Assembly: GCF_000983115.1 (NCBI RefSeq)
Contig: NZ_CGIH01000026.1
Location: 48,554 to 112,553 of the forward strand
From: Syntrophomonas zehnderi OL-4
GTDB lineage: Bacteria > Bacillota > Syntrophomonadia > Syntrophomonadales > Syntrophomonadaceae
Reading direction: 5' to 3'
Length of the DNA stretch: 64,000 bases
Shown here: positions 1 through 8,762 of the stretch, in pieces
Layout: every line of letters starts with the position of its first letter
How positions within the stretch are numbered: the stretch's first letter is position 1
Notes under the pieces: generated by a model
Databases searched by the model: none
What the model was told of the DNA's origin: nothing
Seen by the model: the letters and a program-made list of their open reading frames with translations, nothing else
Made by a program: the position numbers and the translations under genes

Positions 1-2
1 AG

Positions 3-83
3 GTTAAACTGTTGCAGCTTAAAGACACAACGTTTTTTCATACGATAAACCATAAATTGTGGAGAAATGAGGGCCAAGGTTAA
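3..83 (+). CDS. Partial C-terminus of probable NAD kinase
   Basis: An open frame enters from the left edge and ends at TAA 81-83, giving the last 26 residues of a protein (…LKDTTFF…KLW…). The basic, aromatic tail with Phe-Phe and a KLW motif is like the end of bacterial NAD kinases (NADP synthesis). The order nadK-argR-recN is common in Firmicutes, and context carries much of this call. The start and catalytic core lie outside the window. Confidence 0.5.
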   Translation, partial: VKLLQLKDTTFFHTINHKLWRNEGQG

Positions 84-184
84 AGAGTATCAGTTTTTTT
101 AAAAACAAGTCAGCCCAGCTTAAACCAACCGCCCGATTTATCCTCCGGTGGCTTTCACTAACCAATACTGCATGGAGGTAGGAA

Positions 185-637
185 GTGAAATCAAGCAGGC
201 ATTTTACAATCCGGGACATCCTTTCAACTGACCGAATTACTACGCAGGAAGAATTGTGCGATGCCTTAAGCAGTCGTGGTTTTGATGTTACTCAGGCCAC
301 TGTTTCCAGGGACATAAAAGAACTGCGTCTGATTAAGATACCTGATGAAAAGGGCTATCGTTATGCTTTCCCGGATGGGCATGGCTCCCGCAGTTCCAAT
401 GAAAGAATAAAAAGGGTGTTTAAGGATTCGGTAACTTATCTGGATTCCAGCGAGAACCTTATCGTTATTAAAACGCTTCCTGGAACCGCGCAAACCGTTG
501 CGGCTGTCATTGATGCCATAGAAAATGACCTGATATTAGGTACGGTGGCAGGGGATGATACCCTCTTTGTCCTGGTAAAGCCCAAGGACGCGGTAGAAAA
601 TGTATTAGCCTCATTTCGCAGGTTGATTGGGGAATGA
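185..637 (+). CDS. argR: Arginine repressor ArgR/AhrC
   Basis: A 150-aa cytoplasmic transcription factor, normal length for ArgR, that senses arginine and controls its biosynthesis and catabolism. The N-terminal winged helix (about residues 1-70) contains the recognition stretch QATVSRDIKEL. The C-terminal hexamerisation and arginine-binding domain ends with the GTVAGDDT signature near residue 120. The start is GTG at 185, chosen because GGAGG lies about 8 nt upstream and the protein then begins as ArgR proteins do. It is followed 17 nt later by recN, the usual Firmicute arrangement. Confidence 0.95.
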   Translation: MKSSRHFTIRDILSTDRITTQEELCDALSSRGFDVTQATVSRDIKELRLIKIPDEKGYRYAFPDGHGSRSSNERIKRVFKDSVTYLDSSENLIVIKTLPGTAQTVAAVIDAIENDLILGTVAGDDTLFVLVKPKDAVENVLASFRRLIGE

Positions 638-654
638 AATAAAGGTCTGATAGT

Positions 655-2328
655 ATGTTAGAAGAAATATACATTAAAAACTTTATCCTCATAGAGGAAC
701 AGCGCTTATACTTTACCGCCGGTCTAAACGTCTTAACCGGTGAAACCGGAGCGGGAAAATCAATTATTATCGATGCGCTGGGCTTGCTTTTGGGCGAACG
801 AACCAAAAATGATTATATTCGTGATGAAGATAAAAAGGCTGTTATCGAAGCAGTTTTTGATCTGCAGTCCAGCCATGAGACCCAGGTTTTTTTGACCCAA
901 CAGGGTTTATGTGATGCTGATTATCAAGATCTGGTTATCAGCCGGGAGTTTTTCCCTAATGGGCGTAGCGCAGCACGCATTAATGGCCGTAACGTAAACC
1001 TGCATGTACTTAAGGCATTAGGGACACTGCTGGTCGATACCCAGATGCAGAATGACCGCTACGCGTTTTTGCAAAGCAGCAATTATCTTGGTTATGTGGA
1101 TGGCTTTTCTCCACCTCCAGACGAATTGCTGGATACAGTAGCAGCTCTTTTCACCCGGATCAAAGAAGCTGAACGACAACTGGCTGATTTTGAGACCGGC
1201 CAACAGATGAAGAATCAAAAACTGGATTTTTTAAATTATCAGATTAAGGAGATAGAGGCTTGCGACCTTAAGGAGGGCGAGGAGGAGGAGCTTACAGATC
1301 TAAGAGAGCGCATTCGTAATGCCCAAAGATTGATGGAGGCTAGCCACAGTATGCTGACCTGTTTATATAGCTCTGAACAAACGGCCAGTGCCTATGATCA
1401 GATTTCGTCCGCCTTAAACATTGCTTTAAATACCAGCGAAGATCGTTTTTTTCAGAATTTAACAGAACCCCTGGAAAATATCATCTATACCCTGGAGGAT
1501 ATGGCCAGGCAAATATCTTCTTACAAGGATAACCTGGATTTTGAACCAGGTTTGCTTGATAAAGTGGAAGAAAGACTCTACGTAATTGACAAATTGAAAA
1601 ACAAATACGGCTCCACTATACATGAAATCCTGGTTTTTCTGGATAATGCCCGCCATGAGCGCGAAGAACTCTTACACAGCGAGGAAAGGCAGGAAGAGAT
1701 ACGCGCCGAATTGACCAAAGCGCAAGAGCAATATCGTGAGTCAGCAGCTAGATTGACGGCCCTGCGCCAGAATTCGGCTGTTCGGTTGGAAGAAAGGATT
1801 CGCCAGGAACTAATCGGCCTAAATATGCCCCATACACGTTTTAAGGTTGAGATCAGGGAAAAAACCCAGCCTGGTCCGCGGGGATTGGATGAGGTGGAAT
1901 TCCTCTTTTCCCCCAATCCCGGAGAAGAATTGCGGCCGGTTACCCGCATTGCTTCCGGAGGAGAAATATCACGTTTGATCCTGGCTTTAAAAATAGCTTT
2001 GGCAGCCGTATACAAAGTACCTACCTTAATTTTCGATGAAATCGATGCGGGTCTGGGGGGAACCTCTTTAAGTGCCATGGCTCAAAAAATTGCCTTATTA
2101 TCGACCGAACATCAGGTTATCCTGGTGACCCACTCGCCTCAATTGGCTAGTTATGCGCAGCAGCATCTCTTGATTGATAAATATGTTGAAAATGAACGCA
2201 GTTACACTTGTATTCAAGCTCTGGATCATGAGGCCAGGGTAAAAGAATTGGCCCGTATGTTAGATGGCGAGAACTATTCCGAATTAACCTTAAAGCATGC
2301 CCGGGAATTGTTGGAGTCCAAAACATAA
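655..2328 (+). CDS. recN: DNA repair ATPase RecN
   Basis: A 557-aa SMC-like ATPase that acts early in double-strand break repair, gathering DNA ends. Walker A (GETGAGKS) is at about residues 28-35. A long coiled-coil middle (about 150-370) follows, then the ABC-type signature ASGGEISR near 430 and Walker B (LIFDEIDAG) near 460. Full length for the family. It probably shares a transcript with argR. A short hairpin downstream may end transcription. Confidence 0.95.
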   Translation: MLEEIYIKNFILIEEQRLYFTAGLNVLTGETGAGKSIIIDALGLLLGERTKNDYIRDEDKKAVIEAVFDLQSSHETQVFLTQQGLCDADYQDLVISREFFPNGRSAARINGRNVNLHVLKALGTLLVDTQMQNDRYAFLQSSNYLGYVDGFSPPPDELLDTVAALFTRIKEAERQLADFETGQQMKNQKLDFLNYQIKEIEACDLKEGEEEELTDLRERIRNAQRLMEASHSMLTCLYSSEQTASAYDQISSALNIALNTSEDRFFQNLTEPLENIIYTLEDMARQISSYKDNLDFEPGLLDKVEERLYVIDKLKNKYGSTIHEILVFLDNARHEREELLHSEERQEEIRAELTKAQEQYRESAARLTALRQNSAVRLEERIRQELIGLNMPHTRFKVEIREKTQPGPRGLDEVEFLFSPNPGEELRPVTRIASGGEISRLILALKIALAAVYKVPTLIFDEIDAGLGGTSLSAMAQKIALLSTEHQVILVTHSPQLASYAQQHLLIDKYVENERSYTCIQALDHEARVKELARMLDGENYSELTLKHARELLESKT

Positions 2329-2449
2329 TAACCGCGGATTAATTAGACCCAGATTTATACAAAATAACACAGCGTCCTTAATAGCTTCCCGCGCAATTTA
2401 CTATTACCCCCGGTTTAAGGTGGGCTGATTGCCGGTGAGCCACAGTAGT

Positions 2450-2466
2450 CCCCGTAGGGGGTTTTA
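2450..2466 (+). terminator. Possible recN terminator in a gene-free stretch
   Basis: CCCC-gta-GGGG followed by GTTTTAT, 120 bp after recN. The stem is short, so the call is weak. The rest of 2329-2658 carries no convincing gene. One 26-codon frame (2470-2550) has a G-rich stretch 8 nt ahead but no recognisable product. Confidence 0.35.
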
Positions 2467-2650
2467 TATATGCTATCCGCAGCATCCTTGATTATATTAA
2501 ATGGAACAGAAGTGGGCAGTGTAGCCGTCGATGTGACAGGGATCCGCTAGAGTGAGTGAATTTGGGCCTGAGAACCTGGGTGAGTCCTTTCGATATGTGT
2601 TATCTGGTCTATTATTTAAAGGTGCGCGGCGGGATAAAACTTAATCAGAA

Positions 2651-2684
2651 AAGGTCAAAAGTCCCTGGATTTATCCAGGGACTT
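2651..2684 (-). terminator. hsp20 terminator
   Basis: A perfect 12-bp inverted repeat (AAGTCCCTGGAT, TT loop, complement) immediately after the hsp20 stop. Read on the minus strand it runs into TTTTGACCTTTT. This is a typical intrinsic terminator. Confidence 0.75.
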
Positions 2685-2690
2685 GCAAAA

Positions 2691-3125
2691 TTACTCAATA
2701 GGTATCCTAAAGCCACTGTCTTTATTATCCTTGAACTTGGGAAGGATTATTTTTAATACGCCATCCTTGTAATCTGCCTTTACCGCGTCCTGATCAACGT
2801 TTTCCACATAATAACTTCTGCTGACTTGACCCACGGATCTTTCCCGGCGCAGATAGTTTTCGGTTTCCTGTGTATCTTCGCGCATAGTTTTAGCCGCTAT
2901 CGTCAACGTATTATCCCTGAGCTCCACGACCAGGTCTTCTTTTTTTACCCCGGGCAATTCTGCTTCCACAATATATTCGGTATCATTTTCCTTGATATCC
3001 GTACGGATTTCATTAAACATCCGGGGCATAAACTCATTTCCCCACATGTCTTTGAACGGATCCCAGCCAATTAAACCGAACATCATGTCCCGGTGCCGGC
3101 GGCGATGAGGTGATAATTCAAACAT
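2691..3125 (-). CDS. Small heat shock protein Hsp20
   Basis: A 144-aa alpha-crystallin-type chaperone that holds unfolding proteins without ATP. The alpha-crystallin domain (about residues 35-130) contains the typical AELPGVKKEDL and DGVLKIILP segments. The ATG at 3125 has AAGGAGG 7 nt upstream. The gene lies on the opposite strand between recN and spoIVB, which are neighbours in many relatives, so it looks like an insertion into that block. It has a consensus promoter overlapped by a CtsR-type operator. Confidence 0.93.
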   Translation of the reverse strand: MFELSPHRRRHRDMMFGLIGWDPFKDMWGNEFMPRMFNEIRTDIKENDTEYIVEAELPGVKKEDLVVELRDNTLTIAAKTMREDTQETENYLRRERSVGQVSRSYYVENVDQDAVKADYKDGVLKIILPKFKDNKDSGFRIPIE

Positions 3126-3158
3126 ACAAAAACCTCCTTTTTTAATTTAATATATTCC

Positions 3159-3199
3159 GGTGAAAAAAATATGCCTTCATCCAGGTATATTTTTTCACC
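3159..3199 (-). promoter_or_regulatory. Inverted repeat in hsp20 5' leader
   Basis: GGTGAAAAAA (3159-3168) pairs with TTTTTTCACC (3190-3199), with AT-rich extension inward. It lies between the predicted transcription start (about 3214) and the hsp20 ribosome-binding site, so the mRNA could form a leader hairpin; it could instead be a protein-binding site. Confidence 0.4.
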
Positions 3200-3221
3200 A
3201 TTGGCAACTGATTATGCCTGT

Positions 3222-3250
3222 ATTATAAAACCAAAGTCAAGGAAAGTCAA
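3222..3250 (-). promoter_or_regulatory. Sigma-A promoter of hsp20
   Basis: On the minus strand TTGACT (3245-3250) and TATAAT (3222-3227) are separated by exactly 17 bp. This is near-consensus and correctly oriented for hsp20. Confidence 0.75.
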
Positions 3251-3251
3251 A
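3235..3251 (+). promoter_or_regulatory. CtsR-type heptad operator
   Basis: AGTCAAG-GAA-AGTCAAA matches the CtsR operator RGTCAAA-NAN-RGTCAAA with one mismatch. It covers the -35 region of the hsp20 promoter. CtsR is the class III heat-shock repressor of Firmicutes, so binding here would block hsp20 transcription until heat stress. No ctsR gene is in the window. Confidence 0.65.
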
Positions 3252-3355
3252 TATTTTTTTTAAAAAATATGAAAGTGGCATAGCAACTGATAACATAGAT
3301 TTTGGGTGCCTATTCAGTTCGCATCTGATCATAATAATTGGCTATGCCTATAAAC

Positions 3356-3386
3356 TGCATATTTATGTTTCCTCCCGGAAATAATA
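3356..3386 (+). promoter_or_regulatory. Possible sigma-G promoter of spoIVB
   Basis: TGCATA, 18-bp spacer, AATAATA. The -35 matches the sigma-G form TGMATA and the -10 differs from CATAMTA by one base. spoIVB is made in the forespore in Bacillus, which fits. Confidence 0.4.
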
Positions 3387-3414
3387 AGCTAATCAACACT
3401 CGGGAGGAAAGAAG

Positions 3415-4713
3415 TTGAAAAAAAACCGTCATTATGTGGGAGTTGTTATAGCCTCTCTTTTTTTGGCTTTATGTTTGAGTCCTCAAGTAAGAACAGTTTT
3501 GAGTATGCCCGAGAAGCAGAAAATTATCGTTGGGGAAGGTAATTCCATAAACATAAAACTTCCTCAGGGACTGCAGGAAAAAATCGACATTAAGATAACG
3601 GGATCATCTCGCAGCATATTTACCTTGGGAAAAGACCCTACAATTATAATAAACCGTACGGGTTCCACCTATAAAATTACCGCTTTGAAGCCTGGCAAGA
3701 CAGAAGTAAGTCTTAACATTTTAGAATATATGCCGATAAAATCAATTCAAATTGAAGCCCTGCCTACGAAGCGGGTGGTAGTTGGCGGTCATTCCATAGG
3801 TGTTATGTTGCAATCGCGCGGCATAATGGTGGTGGGGTTTGCACCTGTTTTGAACAGCAAAGGCGGCAAAAGTTATCCGGGACGAGAAGAAGGTGTGGAA
3901 ATAGGAGATCGGATCTTTAAAATAGATGGTCAGGCAGTAAACAGCGAAAACGATTTGGCCAGAATCATTGACAGTAAAAAAGACCAAGAATTAAAGGTGA
4001 GTCTTAACAGGCGCGGCAAAAATATTATTGTACCTGTTAAGCCGCTTCTTTGCCCGGAGACGAACCGTTATCGGATCGGCTTGTATGTTAGAGATGGTGT
4101 GGTAGGGTTAGGAACATTGACCTTCTGGGATCCAAGTACCCGGCAATTTGCCGCGCTCGGTCATGTAATTGTGGATGCCGATACGAAACAGGATATAGAC
4201 GTACTCAAAGGCCGCGTAGTAAGTGCCTCAATCCAGACCGTAAAGCCTGGAAAACCTGGTCGCCCGGGAGAAAAAATTGGTGTTTTCGATGAACAGGGCG
4301 GAATCTCTGGTAAGATTATGAAAAACACCAACTTCGGGATCTATGGTCGCAGCGATAACATCATCACCAATGCCAAGGAAGAATATACCATGGAAGTAGC
4401 TTACGCTCACCAGGTTCATCCCGGTAAAGCCCAGATGCTGACGGTAGTCAATGGAAGCGATATCGAGAAATGGGATATCAGAATAGAAAAAGTATATCCT
4501 CATCGGGAAAACGGCAAAGGCATGGTAATACGGGTGACTGATCCGCGGCTTTTAAGTCTTTCGGGTGGAATTGTGCAGGGAATGTCAGGTAGTCCAATAA
4601 TTCAAGGAAATAAAATCGTTGGTGCCGTTACCCATGTTTTTTTGAATGATCCTACTTCAGGATACGGCACATTTATGGACAATATGTTGTCGGAAATGCC
4701 CGCTGACCTATAA
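3415..4713 (+). CDS. spoIVB: SpoIVB serine peptidase
   Basis: A 432-aa peptidase secreted by the forespore that triggers SpoIVFB-dependent activation of pro-sigma-K in the mother cell. It has an N-terminal membrane anchor (about residues 8-26) and a PDZ domain (about 130-205). The S55 peptidase domain includes GHVIVDAD (His near 250) and GMSGSPI (Ser near 392). The TTG start at 3415 is supported by GGGAGGA 7 nt upstream; no better start is seen. recN-spoIVB-spo0A is a conserved order, here interrupted by hsp20. Confidence 0.95.
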   Translation: MKKNRHYVGVVIASLFLALCLSPQVRTVLSMPEKQKIIVGEGNSINIKLPQGLQEKIDIKITGSSRSIFTLGKDPTIIINRTGSTYKITALKPGKTEVSLNILEYMPIKSIQIEALPTKRVVVGGHSIGVMLQSRGIMVVGFAPVLNSKGGKSYPGREEGVEIGDRIFKIDGQAVNSENDLARIIDSKKDQELKVSLNRRGKNIIVPVKPLLCPETNRYRIGLYVRDGVVGLGTLTFWDPSTRQFAALGHVIVDADTKQDIDVLKGRVVSASIQTVKPGKPGRPGEKIGVFDEQGGISGKIMKNTNFGIYGRSDNIITNAKEEYTMEVAYAHQVHPGKAQMLTVVNGSDIEKWDIRIEKVYPHRENGKGMVIRVTDPRLLSLSGGIVQGMSGSPIIQGNKIVGAVTHVFLNDPTSGYGTFMDNMLSEMPADL

Positions 4714-4726
4714 AAATGAAAAAGTT

Positions 4727-4733
4727 TTCGACA
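4727..4733 (+). promoter_or_regulatory. Spo0A box (0A box)
   Basis: TTCGACA, the exact reverse complement of the 0A box TGTCGAA, just after spoIVB and 14 bp before a sigma-H-like -35. This position fits autoregulation of spo0A. Confidence 0.5.
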
Positions 4734-4746
4734 ATCTAATGAAATA

Positions 4747-4769
4747 AGGAAATGAGCAATATTGGGAAG
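4747..4769 (+). promoter_or_regulatory. Possible sigma-H promoter of spo0A
   Basis: AGGAAAT, 12 bp, GAAG. The -35 fits the sigma-H form AGGAWWT; the -10 departs from GAAT. In Bacillus spo0A has a sigma-H promoter with Spo0A boxes, which makes this plausible. Confidence 0.35.
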
Positions 4770-4866
4770 CAAACCTTTTGGTAAAAAATACCAATCCTAA
4801 AAGATCTTAGATCTTATGTTTAATGATGTTTCATTGTAGGAGCCTGTGCTAAATAATCGATTAATT

Positions 4867-4908
4867 TGGTATAATAAAAAAAGAGGAATAAATTAGCCTA
4901 TCGTCGAA
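4867..4908 (+). promoter_or_regulatory. Extended -10 promoter with downstream 0A-like box
   Basis: TGGTATAAT (4867-4875) is an extended -10 with no good -35. CGTCGAA (4902-4908, 6/7 to the 0A box) falls about 20 bp beyond the predicted start point, where bound Spo0A would repress. This could be the vegetative spo0A promoter. Confidence 0.5.
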
Positions 4909-4976
4909 AAGCGTTTGTAAATAAAAATAATAATACATAGCCGGTATTATTATTGGAAGAGGGGGGTATTAAACTA

Positions 4977-5783
4977 ATGTTTGGTGAAAATGATCAGATC
5001 AAAGTTCTAGTAGCGGATGATAATCGAGAGTTCTGCGGTATCCTAAGAGATTATTTTACCAATGAACCTGATTTTGAATTGGTAGATGTATGCGCTAATG
5101 GAATGGAAGTTCTGGATGTGATGTCTAAGAAAGAGGTAGAAGTATTAATCCTTGATCTTATAATGCCATATATCGATGGCATAGGCGTACTTGAGAAACT
5201 AAACGAATTGCATCTGGAACCAAGACCCAAAATCATTATCCTCACTGCTTTTGGACAGGAAAATATAACCCAGAAGGCGGTTCAATTGGGAGCTGATTAT
5301 TATATTCTGAAGCCTTTCAACTTACAAGTGCTGGGAGAAAGGGTCAAACAGGTTGTAAGAGACGTTAAACTGAAAACTCCTAAAGGTAGCGGTCAGCAGG
5401 TAACGGTTACCATGTCTAGTCCGGCTCCGAAAAACTTGGAAGTGGAAGTAACCAAAATTATCCATGAAATTGGAGTACCCGCTCACGTCAAAGGCTATCA
5501 ATATTTGCGGGATGCCATTATGCTGGTGGTAGAAGAAATAAACTATCTGGGTGCAGTAACCAAAGAACTGTATCCTACCATTGCTGTAAAATATGATACG
5601 ACCCCCAGCCGGGTGGAAAGGGCCATCCGTCATGCGATTGAATTGGCCTGGGATCGGGGCGATTATGATAAGATCAATAAATTTTTTGGCTATACTATCA
5701 GTGGTGAAAAGGGTAAGCCAACCAACTCAGAGTTTATCGCTATTATTGCAGATAAACTGAGATTGGAAAACAAGGTCAGTTAA
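4977..5783 (+). CDS. spo0A: Sporulation master regulator Spo0A
   Basis: A 268-aa response regulator that, once phosphorylated, commits the cell to sporulation. The receiver domain (about residues 1-125) has acidic pocket VADDNREF, phospho-acceptor Asp in LILDLIMP and the KPF lysine. A linker follows, then the Spo0A-specific DNA-binding domain (about 155-268) with the recognition segment [15 protein letters not shown]. The ATG at 4977 is preferred over an in-frame TTG 24 nt upstream because GAGGGGGG sits at optimal distance and the length then matches Spo0A. Confidence 0.97.
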   Translation: MFGENDQIKVLVADDNREFCGILRDYFTNEPDFELVDVCANGMEVLDVMSKKEVEVLILDLIMPYIDGIGVLEKLNELHLEPRPKIIILTAFGQENITQKAVQLGADYYILKPFNLQVLGERVKQVVRDVKLKTPKGSGQQVTVTMSSPAPKNLEVEVTKIIHEIGVPAHVKGYQYLRDAIMLVVEEINYLGAVTKELYPTIAVKYDTTPSRVERAIRHAIELAWDRGDYDKINKFFGYTISGEKGKPTNSEFIAIIADKLRLENKVS

Positions 5784-5833
5784 TCTTTATTTAAGATTAT
5801 TGCAAGTCTTTAACTGTCTTAAAATATCAGCTA

Positions 5834-5868
5834 AACCACCAGGTATTTTGGTTCCTGGTGGTTTTTTT
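5834..5868 (+). terminator. spo0A terminator
   Basis: AACCACCAGG / CCTGGTGGTT stem with a 10-nt loop followed by seven T, 50 bp after the spo0A stop. Confidence 0.9.
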
Positions 5869-5938
5869 GATTAGCTGTTGTGATATGATAATATAGATTT
5901 TACATAAACGATGTTTTGATTTTATACAGAGGTGTAGT

Positions 5939-7063
5939 ATGCACTTAAAAGGGAAAGCCAAACTGGACAAACGCACCAAAAATTTGGTAAACCGGCTGCG
6001 CAAAGGCGATATAGCCGTAATCAGTCATGATGATATCGATGAAGTCGCTGCTAACAGTTTAATTGATATAAGACCCATAGCTATCCTTAACACCATGCCC
6101 TCGATTACCGGACGTTACCCTGCCCGGGGTGCCTATAAAATTCTAAAAGCCGGTATTCCAATTATTGATGAGGTGCCGGAAAAAATTTTTGAAGATGTCA
6201 AGGAAGGAACCTTGCTGGAGATAAAAGATGGCACGGTAATTTCCGGAAGCCATATACTAGGTGAGGGAAAAGTATTGACATTGGCCGATGTAAATCAAAA
6301 GTTAGATGAAGCCAATGAAAATATTAAACAGGAACTGGACGATTTTGTTGATAATACCCTTGAATACGCCAAAAAAGAAAAGGATGTCCTGTTGGGTAAT
6401 CTGGAGGTGCCCCCGCTCAACACTCATATATTAAACCGGCATGTATTAATAGTGGTGCGGGGCAGTAGTTATAAGGAGGATCTTAGGGCAATATACTCTT
6501 ACATCCAGGAGCAAAAGCCGGTTTTAATCGGTGTGGATGGGGGTGCTGACGCTCTAATGGAATTTAATCTGAAGCCGGATATTATTGTGGGGGACATGGA
6601 TAGCGTTTCCGATGAGGCCCTGCAATCCGGAGCCGAAATAGTTGTACATGCCTATGCCAATGGCAAGGCTCCTGGACTTGAAAGGGTCGAGTCCATGGGG
6701 ATAGAACCATTGGTGTTTGCGGTACCGGGCACCAGTGAGGATATAGCTATGATTTTGGCTTGGGAATACGGTGCCAGCCTGATTGTTGCGGTAGGTACAC
6801 ATTCCAATATGATAGATTTTTTGGAAAAGGGACGCAAGGGTATGGCCAGTACGTTCCTGGTCCGGCTGAAAGTGGGATCCATTTTGATTGATGCCCGGGG
6901 GGTAAGTCAGTTATACAAACAAAGCTTGCACAGCAAATACCTGGCCCAGTTATTTATGGCGGCCTTGATCCCTATTACCATATTGCTTTGGGTTTCACCG
7001 GCTACCCAGCCATTCTTTCGATTAATATGGCTGCAAATAAAAATTCTCGTGAACAGTATATAA
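5939..7063 (+). CDS. SteA-like cytokinetic ring protein
   Basis: A 374-aa protein resembling SteA, a Corynebacterium division protein with a thiamin-pyrophosphokinase-like fold. The middle (about residues 165-300) contains the TPK-like GVDGGADALME and DIIVGDMDSVSD motifs. A hydrophobic segment near the C-terminus (about 335-355) should anchor it in the membrane. ATG at 5939 follows GAGGTG. Next comes an MctB/SteB-like gene, the same pair as in Actinobacteria, which supports the call. Catalytic activity as a thiamin kinase is not implied. Confidence 0.75.
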   Translation: MHLKGKAKLDKRTKNLVNRLRKGDIAVISHDDIDEVAANSLIDIRPIAILNTMPSITGRYPARGAYKILKAGIPIIDEVPEKIFEDVKEGTLLEIKDGTVISGSHILGEGKVLTLADVNQKLDEANENIKQELDDFVDNTLEYAKKEKDVLLGNLEVPPLNTHILNRHVLIVVRGSSYKEDLRAIYSYIQEQKPVLIGVDGGADALMEFNLKPDIIVGDMDSVSDEALQSGAEIVVHAYANGKAPGLERVESMGIEPLVFAVPGTSEDIAMILAWEYGASLIVAVGTHSNMIDFLEKGRKGMASTFLVRLKVGSILIDARGVSQLYKQSLHSKYLAQLFMAALIPITILLWVSPATQPFFRLIWLQIKILVNSI

Positions 7064-7190
7064 TAAGTATGTATCAACCTTCCATGGTCGGCTTTTCAAG
7101 TTGAGTGCCGTCCGCACCTGTGAAAATGGTTGCGCGATACGGATAGGGAAGCAAATTTACTTACTAATGACATAAGTGGTGGTGTAAGCA

Positions 7191-8084
7191 ATGATCGATT
7201 TAAAAGATCATATCGTTTCAATAATTGCTATTTTTTTAGCTTTGGGATTAGGTATATTGATTGGCAGCTCAATTGTTAGTGATGATTTGATGGTTACGCA
7301 GCAACAAAGGATCATAGACCGTCTTGAGCAGCAGTTTGCGACCCTGCGCGAGCAGGAAAATAATCTCCTGGCTGAAAACGAAGCTAAAAACAAAATAATA
7401 AACAATTATGAGAATTTCGGTCAAGTCATGTTGGGGCCTATTGTCAAAGAACACCTTAAGGGTGCAGAATTAGCTATTGTGGTGACTGGAGGGGAAGAGA
7501 TTCCGGCCGGTTTGCTGAACACCCTGACTATAGCCGGGGCGACTGTTAACACCCAAACCGTGATGCTTAACAACATTAATTTAAAGGATAGCAGCCTGCG
7601 TAGAAAGCTGGTTAAATTTTACGGTACTGAAGAAGATGTGAGCTCAGATGCGTTGAGGCAGAAAGTGGCTATTTCGGTTGGTATGCTGATAACCAATCAG
7701 GCGGATATCGGGACAAGAAAATTTTTGGAAGAAAACAACTTAATCAAGTTAGGCGGTGTCTACACTAACCCGGTCGATACAGTGATTTTAATAGGTGGTA
7801 GTAATAATTCCGGCAATTCATATCCAGAGAGTTTTGATACCAATTTAATCAATATCCTGCTGGCCTCGGGCAAGCAGATAGTGGGGGTGGAGAATTCCAA
7901 AGTAAGCTACTCCTACATGGAAACCTATCAAAAATACAACCTAACCACGATAGATAACATTGATTTAAGCCTGGGACAAATATCGCTGGTATTGGCTATG
8001 ACCGGGCAGCCGGGTGACTATGGAACCAAGACAACCGCCACCAAGTTTATGCCTTCGATACCGGTGGAATATTTAAGGAGATAA
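7191..8084 (+). CDS. SteB/MctB-like membrane-anchored protein
   Basis: A 297-aa protein of the family annotated as copper transporter MctB (PF11382). One N-terminal membrane segment (about residues 8-28) is followed by a coiled coil (about 35-65) and an extracytoplasmic alpha/beta domain. Despite the family name there are no Cys or Met clusters that would show metal transport. As partner of the SteA-like gene it is better read as a SteB-type division or envelope protein. It lies 128 nt after steA and 4 nt before the glycosyltransferase. Confidence 0.65.
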   Translation: MIDLKDHIVSIIAIFLALGLGILIGSSIVSDDLMVTQQQRIIDRLEQQFATLREQENNLLAENEAKNKIINNYENFGQVMLGPIVKEHLKGAELAIVVTGGEEIPAGLLNTLTIAGATVNTQTVMLNNINLKDSSLRRKLVKFYGTEEDVSSDALRQKVAISVGMLITNQADIGTRKFLEENNLIKLGGVYTNPVDTVILIGGSNNSGNSYPESFDTNLINILLASGKQIVGVENSKVSYSYMETYQKYNLTTIDNIDLSLGQISLVLAMTGQPGDYGTKTTATKFMPSIPVEYLRR

Positions 8085-8088
8085 GCAG

Positions 8089-8757
8089 ATGAAAACCATT
8101 ATCGCTGTGATACCTGCATATAATGAAGAAGACCGCCTAAGGGCAACCCTGCAAGCGGTCAAAAGCATATCTGGTATAGACAAGATTATTGTAGTCAATG
8201 ACGGCTCTACCGATAAAACCTCCGAAGTGGCCTGCGCCCAGGGGGTTACCGTAGTTGATCTGCCCGAAAACCGCGGCAAAGGCGGGGCCTTAAATGCTGT
8301 TGTACCGATGCTTGACAGTGATGTGGTGGTTTTCCTGGATGCTGATTTGGGCGATTCGGCAGCAGAAGCTGTCAAAATCATTGCTCCGGTTATAAATGGT
8401 CAGACTGATTTATGTGTGGCAGCTTTTCCGCCTCCCACCAAAAAAGGTGGTTTTGGTTTAGTGAAGGGGACGGCTGCCCGTGCTATAAAAAAGGCGGGTG
8501 GCCTGGATGTCATTGCTCCCTTAAGCGGACAACGAGCCATGACCCGGGAAGTATTACAGGCAGTTACCCCTTTCCAGGAAGCTTACGGTGTCGAATTGGG
8601 CATGAGCATAAAAGCTCTGCGCAACGGTTTTAGATTAATGGAAGTACCCACCACCATGAGTCATAATGAAACCGGCCGGGATTTAAAAGGCTTCCTGCAT
8701 CGAGGCAGGCAGTTTTTTGATGTAATACGGGTCATCCGTTTGCAGAAAAGGGGGTAA
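8089..8757 (+). CDS. Family 2 glycosyltransferase
   Basis: A 222-aa GT-A enzyme transferring a sugar from a nucleotide-sugar donor. The N-terminal AVIPAYNEEDRL and VNDGSTDKT segments and the metal-binding motif FLDADLGD (about residues 81-88) are typical of GT2. There are no clear membrane helices, so it is a short catalytic-domain-only form. It sits between steB and a MraY-like transferase, suggesting modification of a lipid-linked glycan. The acceptor is unknown. Confidence 0.8.
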   Translation: MKTIIAVIPAYNEEDRLRATLQAVKSISGIDKIIVVNDGSTDKTSEVACAQGVTVVDLPENRGKGGALNAVVPMLDSDVVVFLDADLGDSAAEAVKIIAPVINGQTDLCVAAFPPPTKKGGFGLVKGTAARAIKKAGGLDVIAPLSGQRAMTREVLQAVTPFQEAYGVELGMSIKALRNGFRLMEVPTTMSHNETGRDLKGFLHRGRQFFDVIRVIRLQKRG

Positions 8758-8762
8758 GGTTT

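Noticed and set aside
2470..2550. 26-codon frame with G-rich stretch 8 nt upstream
   Set aside because: The G-rich stretch is the right arm of the probable recN terminator; no recognisable product and too short to trust.
3371..3407. CCTCCCG/CGGGAGG arms covering the spoIVB ribosome-binding site
   Set aside because: If the sigma-G promoter at 3356-3386 is right the left arm is not transcribed, so sequestration is unlikely.
4801..4815. AAGATCT-T-AGATCTT palindrome before spo0A
   Set aside because: Short, and not placed sensibly against either candidate promoter; no known site.
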